In this document: positions 59,282 to 64,000 of the stretch, in pieces
Layout: the number at the start of each line of letters is the position of its first letter
How positions within the stretch are numbered: position 1 is the first letter of the stretch
NCBI GenBank assembly: GCA_900540855.1
Contig: UQHK01000004.1
Span: forward strand, 62,001 to 126,000
DNA length: 64,000 nt
From: an uncultured Collinsella sp.
GTDB lineage: Bacteria > Actinomycetota > Coriobacteriia > Coriobacteriales > Coriobacteriaceae
Direction: 5' to 3'
The notes under the pieces: model-generated
Database searches by the model: none
What the model saw: only the letters and a program-made list of their open reading frames with translations
What the model was told of the DNA's origin: nothing
Program-made: the position numbers and the translations under genes

Positions 59282-60490
59282 ATGGGAATCGTTCTGTCAC
59301 ATACCACGGCACGCGCTGTATACCAAACAGTCAACTCGCTCGCAAGCCACGCGACCGATCCCATACCTATGGAAAAGATCAAGGTGTCTGCGCCGACCAC
59401 GTCCAACCTGGAAGCGGCGCGAGCATGGCTCAACAGAAAGAATGTCGATTCTGAAAGCATCCATGTGCTGACGTTTTCCAATAATGCCAAAAGGCACCGC
59501 AAGGGCTGCATCTGCCACTGCACGCGCTATACGTTTGATGCAGAAAGCTACCTAGAACTCGAGCCGAACGTCTACATCGTCGATATCAAGCTGTGCGCGT
59601 TAGAAGCAACAGCCGACCTCAACCTTTCGGAGCTCGTTGAGTATTACTTTGAAATCTGCGGCTCCTACGCGCTTGGAACGTCCGACGAAACTCAATATCG
59701 CGAGCGCCCAGCCCTAACCAGCGTTGAAGAGCTCAGAGCCTTCTTTTCAGAGGCATCGGGGCATCGTGGATCTAATAAAGCACTTAAGGCACTTTCTTAT
59801 GTACGCGAAGGCTGTCGCTCCCCACTCGAAACGGCGTTTGTCATGATGCTGACAATGCCCAAGTCAATGGGTGGCTTAGCCATACGCGCTATCAAAACGG
59901 ACTATCCGATCCCAGTCCCCAAAAGATACGCCGCCCTAACGCGACGGACGGTTTTCTACCTCGACGCGCTGCTCGAAAATTCGATGACCGATATCGAATA
60001 CAACGGCTTTTACCACGACGAGCCCGAACAGCAATCAATTGACGAGGAACGCCGAAACACGCTGCGAAACATGGGATATGCCGTTATCACAGTTAGTCGT
60101 CATTCGTTTTTCAAGCAGTCCGCTTTTAGGCGGGTCATGGAAGCGATTCGCATTCGCGAGAAGATATGGCCCGGTCGACTCCCGGATAACTTCGCCATCC
60201 TGCAAGAAACTCTTCGTCAATTTGTCTTGCGGCGCTACTTCGAATACGGTCGCCGCGTCCTGGAGACACTCAAAGAAGAAGAGGCCGCCAAGCGCGAAAT
60301 TGCAAGCCAATATCCGCAAGCTGATGACCCGAGCATCAACGATGTGCCAGAACCCGACGACATGCAACACGTCGGGGCCCTTGCTGAGGAAATCAATGGG
60401 CCTTGGGAATGCGACATGTTCGCAAAAATCGATGAAAACCGCACGGAAGACGACACGATTATTGATCTAATTGAGAATTCGCTCTTCTAA
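59282..60490 (+). CDS. PD-(D/E)XK nuclease-like protein, paralogue 2
   Basis: A 402-residue protein that shares the plan of the gene at 49820-50869: SPLETAFVMMLTM, then FYLDALLENSMTDIEYNGFY with Asp and Glu, and SIDEERRNTLRNMGYAVITV, the DUF559/VSR-like D-x-x-R...L...GY pattern. The usual Lys of E-x-K is replaced, so activity is uncertain. The N-terminal half (about residues 1-150) is like a small adaptor domain, with CHCTRYTFDAESY. A charged tail follows. The gene is AT-richer than its neighbours and lies between two R5 elements. The ATG at 59282 has no strong ribosome site. Confidence 0.68.
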   Translation: MGIVLSHTTARAVYQTVNSLASHATDPIPMEKIKVSAPTTSNLEAARAWLNRKNVDSESIHVLTFSNNAKRHRKGCICHCTRYTFDAESYLELEPNVYIVDIKLCALEATADLNLSELVEYYFEICGSYALGTSDETQYRERPALTSVEELRAFFSEASGHRGSNKALKALSYVREGCRSPLETAFVMMLTMPKSMGGLAIRAIKTDYPIPVPKRYAALTRRTVFYLDALLENSMTDIEYNGFYHDEPEQQSIDEERRNTLRNMGYAVITVSRHSFFKQSAFRRVMEAIRIREKIWPGRLPDNFAILQETLRQFVLRRYFEYGRRVLETLKEEEAAKREIASQYPQADDPSINDVPEPDDMQHVGALAEEINGPWECDMFAKIDENRTEDDTIIDLIENSLF

Positions 60491-60508
60491 AGGCGATCTC
60501 TGCGGATG

Positions 60509-60730
60509 TCCACCTACATTTTTCGACTTATTCGGCCACCGATGTGCCAGATTGGCTGCAGCAATGCTCAATATAACTTTAGATAAAACTGATTCTGCAG
60601 GAACTCCCGTAGAGGAAGAACTGATTCTCGCGGTATTTAACACGATAAAGTACAAATATGAACAGTTCTAATGCTTCTCAAGGTGGCTTTCTTAGCATGC
60701 TGGCCGAACATCTCGAAATATGTTGGCGAG
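60509..60730. repeat. R5 element, right copy
   Basis: A 222-base unit with arms TCCACCTACATTTTTCGACT... (60509-60537, ending TTCGGCC) and GGCCGAACATCTCGAAATAT... (60702-60730). The left arm matches that of the copy at 58878 at nearly all positions. The interior differs, and a 66-codon open frame across it is not convincing as a gene. Confidence 0.7.
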
Positions 60731-60805
60731 CATTGCGTCGATGTCTCCCAACCCGCAGAAAATCGCAGAGGCGGCAAGCAGTCATCGAAATTAACGTAAA
60801 TAGTA

Positions 60806-60866
60806 TTGACATATGAACATGCGCTCATATAATCGGAAGTAAGTTATATGAGCGCATGTTCATATG
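60806..60866 (+). promoter_or_regulatory. Operator-promoter of the ArsR/SmtB operon
   Basis: TTGACA (60806-60811), a 16-base spacer and TATAAT (60828-60833) form a near-ideal promoter. The 23-base site 60810-60832 (CATATGAACATGCGCTCATA...) lies between the two boxes, and its exact inverted copy lies at 60844-60866, just before the ribosome site. Each site is a TATGA(A/G)C...G(T/C)TCATA near-palindrome, the shape expected for SmtB/ArsR metal sensors. A third site lies at 61584-61603. Confidence 0.85.
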
Positions 60867-60879
60867 AAAGGATGTTGCA

Positions 60880-61245
60880 ATGAGCAGCCACGCTGATGAA
60901 ACAAAGACTGGCATCGAGGCCACCGAGCTGATCGTCCCCACCACCTGCTCGCCCGAGGACCTTCCCGACGAGGAGCTGTTGTACGACCTGGCCGACCTGT
61001 TCAAGGTCTTCAGCGACACCACACGCATCAAGATTCTCTATGCCCTCATGGGTCGCGAGCTCTGCGTGGCTGACATCGCCGAAGCGACCGCGACCTCGCA
61101 GTCTGCGGTGTCGCACCAGCTGCGCACGCTTAAGCAGTCGCACCTGGTCAAGTTCCGCCGCGACGGCCGCAACATTCTCTACTCGCTCGCCGACGATCAT
61201 GTCTACACCATGCTCAACCAGGGCATGAGCCATATCTGCGAATAG
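60880..61245 (+). CDS. ArsR/SmtB-family metal-sensing repressor
   Basis: A 121-residue winged helix-turn-helix repressor. The HTH is ELCVADIAEATATSQSAVSHQLRTLKQSHLV at about residues 59-89, with ELCVADI as in CadC and CmtR. Candidate metal ligands are Cys in VPTTCSPEDL near residue 23, Cys in ELCV, and the C-terminal DDHVYTMLNQGMSHICE with His and Cys. CadC-like sensing of Cd, Pb or Zn is therefore likely. AAAGGA precedes the ATG. Operators overlap its promoter, so it should repress itself and the ATPase. Confidence 0.92.
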   Translation: MSSHADETKTGIEATELIVPTTCSPEDLPDEELLYDLADLFKVFSDTTRIKILYALMGRELCVADIAEATATSQSAVSHQLRTLKQSHLVKFRRDGRNILYSLADDHVYTMLNQGMSHICE

Positions 61246-61308
61246 CAATCAACCACGGTATCAGCGCGGCCGGCACCCAGACCGCTAACACAGGGAAAGG
61301 AACCCACC

Positions 61309-61527
61309 ATGAAAAAGCAGTTTAAGCTCGACGAGATCGATTGCGCCAACTGCGCGCGTGAACTTCAGGACGAGCTGGCTAAGCTCGATGGCGTCAAGTC
61401 CGTTTCGGTCAACTTTATGACCCAGAAGCTGACGCTCGAGGCCGACGACGCCGAGTTCGACGAGGTCCTGGACCGCGTCGTTGAGTTCACCGCCGATGCC
61501 GAGCCGGACTGCGAGATCATTCTCTAA
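61309..61527 (+). CDS. Stand-alone HMA metal-binding protein
   Basis: A 72-residue heavy-metal-associated domain. The metal site is D-C-A-N-C near residue 12 (KLDEIDCANCARELQDEL), followed by the beta-alpha-beta-beta-alpha-beta pattern with VSVNFMTQKLTLEA. In many Zn/Cd ATPases this domain is fused to the N terminus; here the ATPase lacks it, so this chain probably acts as its metallochaperone. GGGAAAGGA precedes the ATG. A hairpin (61550-61570) follows. Confidence 0.92.
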   Translation: MKKQFKLDEIDCANCARELQDELAKLDGVKSVSVNFMTQKLTLEADDAEFDEVLDRVVEFTADAEPDCEIIL

Positions 61528-61548
61528 CCCGCGCATACGTTGACCTGT

Positions 61549-61573
61549 AAGGCCGCGCTTGCCGCGGCCTTTG
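61549..61573 (+). terminator. Hairpin after the HMA gene
   Basis: AGGCCGCG-CTTGC-CGCGGCCT then TT. The tail is short, so it may only attenuate transcription into the ATPase gene. Confidence 0.55.
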
Positions 61574-61583
61574 CTCGCGAAAT

Positions 61584-61603
61584 TATATGAGCAAGTGTTC
61601 ATA
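61584..61603 (+). promoter_or_regulatory. Third ArsR-type operator, before the ATPase gene
   Basis: TATATGAGCAAGTGTTCATA matches the 60844-60866 site at most positions and lies 23 bases before the ATPase ATG. It implies that the ATPase has its own controlled promoter. Confidence 0.7.
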
Positions 61604-61626
61604 CACTCAAATGGGAGGTTTGAATC

Positions 61627-63579
61627 ATGGCGGCCGCCGATTCCAAAAAGAAAAAGAAGAAGCGCAAGAAGAAAGAGTCCCTTGAGCACAAGCGCAACCG
61701 CATCCTGGTAGCACTGGGCATTTTTGCCGTTGTTTATGCCCTCGACGAGCTCGGCGCCCTCGCTATCGCATTTGGGGAGCCCGGCAACATCTACGCCAGC
61801 TTTGTGCTGTTCCTCGTGCCGTTTTTGATTGCCGGCTACGACGTACTGCAAAAGGCATTCAATAACATCCGCCGCGGCAAGGCCTTCGACGAGAGCTTCC
61901 TCATGGCCGTCGCGACCATCGGCGCGTTTGCCATGGTGCTCTTCCCCGACACCGACCCGCACATGGCCGAAGGTGCCGCTGTCATGCTGTTCTACCAGGT
62001 CGGCGAGTTGTTCCAGGCATACGCCGTGGGCAAGAGCCGCAAGTCGATCAGTGCCATGATGAACATCGCGCCCGACTACGCTAACGTCGAGCAAGCCGAC
62101 GGCACACTCGAACAGGTCTTTCCCGATGACATCGCCGTCGGCACCGCGATCGTGGTCAAGCCCGGCGAGCGCGTGCCTATCGACGGCGTCATCGTCGAGG
62201 GCGAAACCCAGCTCGACACCGCCGCACTCACGGGCGAGTCGGTCCCCCGCCCGGCCAAGACCGGCGACGATATCATCAGCGGTTGCATCAACATGACGGG
62301 CCTCATCCACGTGCGCACCACCAAGCCCTTTGGCGAGTCAACCGTCGCGCGTGTTCTGGAGCTCGTGGAGAATGCCAGCGAAAAGAAGGCGCGCACCGAG
62401 AACTTCATCACGCGCTTTGCCCGCGTCTACACCCCCGCCGTCACTGGCGCTGCCGCGGTGCTCGCGCTTGGCGGCGGCCTGGTGACTGGCGCTTGGTCCG
62501 ATTGGATCCTGCGCGGCCTGACCTTCCTGGTCGTCAGCTGCCCGTGCGCCCTCGTGATCAGCGTACCGTTGAGTTTCTTTGGCGGCATCGGCGGCGCGTC
62601 CAAGCTGGGCGTTCTCATCAAGGGCTCCAACTACCTCGAGACGCTCGCCGACGTGGACACCATCGTCTTCGACAAAACGGGCACCCTCACCAACGGCACG
62701 TTCTCAGTCGTCGCGGTGCACCCCGAGGCTGGCTATACCGAGCAGTCGCTGCTCGAAGTCGTAGCCCTTGCTGAGTCGTTCTCCGATCACCCCATCGCGC
62801 AGTCCGTGCGCGACGCCTACCAGGGCGAGGTCGACCCCAAGCGCGTGAGCGACTCCGCCAACGACGCGGGCCACGGCGTGACGGCAACCATCGACGGCAA
62901 GCACGTCGTCGTTGGCAACGCCAAGATGCTCGGCGCGGCCGGCGTTGAAGCACCGGACTGCGAGGTTGTCGGCACGATCCTCCACGTGCTCGTTGACGGC
63001 GTGTACGCCGGCCACATCGTGATTGCAGACACCGTTAAGGCCGATGCGGAGCAAACGATTCGCGACCTGCATGCCGCCGGTATCAACCGCACCGTCATGC
63101 TCACGGGCGACCGCGAGGAGGTTGCAGCGTCTGTGGCCAAGCAACTCGGTCTCGACGAGTTCCACGCGCAGCTCCTGCCGGGCGACAAGGTCGAGCGCGT
63201 TGAGGCGCTACTCGCGGCCGAAAGTGGCAAGGGCAAGCTCGCCTTTGTCGGCGACGGTATCAACGACGCTCCTGTGCTTACGCGCGCAGATGTGGGCATT
63301 GCCATGGGCGCCATGGGATCCGACGCCGCAATTGAGGCCGCCGACGTGGTGCTGATGGATGACAAACCGTCCAACATTTCCCGCGCGATCCGCGTGGCGC
63401 GCAAGACCATGTCGATTGTTTGGCAGAACATAATCTTTGCGCTGGGCATTAAGCTGCTGATCCTTGTGCTGGCAGCGCTGGGCATCGCCAATATGTGGCT
63501 TGCCGTCTTTGGCGACGTGGGCGTGGCGATCATCGCCATCCTGAACGCCATGCGCGCGATGGGTGTCAAGAACCTGTAG
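61627..63579 (+). CDS. Heavy-metal P1B-type ATPase (Zn/Cd/Pb efflux type)
   Basis: A 650-residue membrane pump. It starts with a Lys-rich stretch (SKKKKKKRKKKES) in place of the usual N-terminal metal-binding domain. Membrane helices, then the actuator loop LTGESVPRPAK, the ion site SCPCALVIS near residue 304, the phosphorylation site DKTGTLT near 349, and VGDGINDAPVLTRADVGIAMG near 545 follow in the right order. The CPC motif and the ArsR/CadC-like regulator suggest zinc, cadmium or lead export. GGGAGG precedes the ATG. Confidence 0.95.
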   Translation: MAAADSKKKKKKRKKKESLEHKRNRILVALGIFAVVYALDELGALAIAFGEPGNIYASFVLFLVPFLIAGYDVLQKAFNNIRRGKAFDESFLMAVATIGAFAMVLFPDTDPHMAEGAAVMLFYQVGELFQAYAVGKSRKSISAMMNIAPDYANVEQADGTLEQVFPDDIAVGTAIVVKPGERVPIDGVIVEGETQLDTAALTGESVPRPAKTGDDIISGCINMTGLIHVRTTKPFGESTVARVLELVENASEKKARTENFITRFARVYTPAVTGAAAVLALGGGLVTGAWSDWILRGLTFLVVSCPCALVISVPLSFFGGIGGASKLGVLIKGSNYLETLADVDTIVFDKTGTLTNGTFSVVAVHPEAGYTEQSLLEVVALAESFSDHPIAQSVRDAYQGEVDPKRVSDSANDAGHGVTATIDGKHVVVGNAKMLGAAGVEAPDCEVVGTILHVLVDGVYAGHIVIADTVKADAEQTIRDLHAAGINRTVMLTGDREEVAASVAKQLGLDEFHAQLLPGDKVERVEALLAAESGKGKLAFVGDGINDAPVLTRADVGIAMGAMGSDAAIEAADVVLMDDKPSNISRAIRVARKTMSIVWQNIIFALGIKLLILVLAALGIANMWLAVFGDVGVAIIAILNAMRAMGVKNL

Positions 63580-63602
63580 CGCTCGTGGTCCCTCCGGCCG
63601 GC

Positions 63603-63715
63603 GCCGGGCTTGGTTTTGAAAACGTCCTCGCGCATGAGGCCCGTCTTTCCTGCTCCTGCGGAGCAACGGAAAGGCGGGCCTCGCGCTGCGGAGTGTTTTC
63701 AAAACCAAGCCCGGC
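63603..63715. repeat. Long hairpin element with perfect 21-bp arms
   Basis: The left arm 63603-63623 (GCCGGGCTTGGTTTTGAAAAC-type, 21 bases) and right arm 63695-63715 are exact inverted copies. Inside them lies a second pair, GAGGCCCG (63636-63643) and CGGGCCTC (63675-63682), and then CTTTCC/GGAAAG. It may end transcription from the ATPase gene or be another repeat family. The rest of the DNA to 63858 shows no gene. Confidence 0.8.
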
Positions 63716-63858
63716 CCCGGCCTGCATTGACACAGCTGGCGGTTCTTGGGCATCGCTTGCTGGCGGTGTTCCTTTGCTGAAATGGACTTGGCCGAAAGGG
63801 CCGCTGGTCCCGGTCGCTGGTTCGCGCTTTGCGTGAACTCCGCGCTACTGAGGATCCG

Positions 63859-64000
63859 TTAGGATTCCGAGGTTGAATCCGTCGCCTCGCCCCGGCCCAA
63901 CATCGCCCTCAGCTTCTCGAAGCTCTCCTCGCTCAGGCAGTGCTCCATGTGGCAGCCCTCTTGCGACGCGACCTCAGCCGAAACACCCGCATCCTCCAGC
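63859..64000 (-). CDS. DtxR/MntR-family metal-dependent regulator, C-terminal part (cut by window edge)
   Basis: Only the last 46 codons are visible. EVASQEGCHMEHCLSEESFE matches the metal-site helix of DtxR/MntR regulators (C/E-H-x-x-E-H...S-E-E), and an acidic Ser-rich tail follows. These proteins bind Mn or Fe and repress uptake or activate export genes. A palindrome of suitable form lies at 57680-57699 next to the putative manganese exporter. Confidence 0.72.
   Translation of the reverse strand, partial: LEDAGVSAEVASQEGCHMEHCLSEESFEKLRAMLGRGEATDSTSES

Larger units (their letters stand above)
60491..60879. other. Gene-free stretch before the metal-resistance operon
   Basis: It holds the right R5 element (60509-60730) and the operator/promoter of the ArsR-type gene (60806-60866). 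No gene is seen. Confidence 0.7.

Noticed and set aside
60471..60671. A 66-codon open frame after the second nuclease-like gene.
   Set aside because: It overlaps the end of that gene and runs through an R5 arm; no ribosome site or family pattern.
1..64000. Prophage or transposase genes.
   Set aside because: No integrase, capsid, terminase or DDE/Y1/serine transposase motifs were seen; the BREX and DUF3800 regions are the only clear accessory DNA, with small islands at 49.8 and 59.3 kb.

Overview
The window is a GC-rich bacterial chromosome segment. The gene set suggests a Coriobacteriia-type actinobacterium, most likely Collinsella. The pointers are a Rho factor with a very long Ala/Glu/Arg-rich extension, a CarD regulator, an ATP-type PEP carboxykinase, and many palindromic intergenic repeats. 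The genus is inferred; no rRNA gene is present to confirm it. There is one tRNA, tRNA-Ala(CGC), one candidate structured ncRNA, no insertion sequence, no CRISPR array and no prophage.

Layout. 0-29 kb is mostly housekeeping: a partial VanZ-like gene, a membrane-anchored protein of unknown role, rho, argS, carD, an HD hydrolase, proA, an S33 peptidase, proB, pncB, tRNA-Ala, a PflA-like radical SAM protein, a candidate ncRNA, a wecA/tagO-type transferase, trpS, MGMT, DegV, MarR, a B3/4 protein, pckA, a flippase, a phosphoesterase and a CvrA-type antiporter. At 29.1-30.0 kb an AT-richer DUF3800 gene lies between two similar RNA-hairpin/terminator structures.

30.4-46.5 kb is a ten-gene minus-strand phage-defence operon of BREX type 1: brxA, brxB, brxC, pglX (N-terminal part), a HEPN-domain gene, pglX (C-terminal part), pglZ, brxL, an unknown 450-residue protein and a 63-residue acidic protein. 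PglX, normally one polypeptide, is split just after its target-recognition region, and a HEPN-type putative ribonuclease gene sits in the gap. The recognition region and the HEPN gene form one AT-richer block inside GC-rich BREX genes, as if exchanged as a cassette. The start of brxA carries a run of nine G, a plausible on/off switch by slippage. This operon is the most interesting system in the window.

46.8-58.7 kb returns to metabolism: an orphan antitoxin-like gene, serC-serA, a PD-(D/E)XK-like protein, an M20 peptidase, a DUF1015-like protein, two tandem histidine phosphatases, a nitroreductase, HdeD-like and YaiI-like proteins, a His-rich putative manganese exporter and a DnaQ-like exonuclease. 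58.9-60.7 kb holds a second PD-(D/E)XK-like gene flanked by two copies of an inverted-repeat element. 60.8-63.6 kb is a metal-resistance operon: an ArsR/SmtB repressor with clear operators, a stand-alone HMA metallochaperone and a CPx P-type ATPase. The right edge cuts a DtxR/MntR-type regulator.

Intergenic DNA is unusually rich in structured repeats. Seven copies share a GGGGACAGGCACC-type core inside a hairpin whose stem changes in a compensatory way. Two 260-bp copies of another element lie exactly 4,200 bp apart. Several single elements have inverted arms of 27-31 bp.
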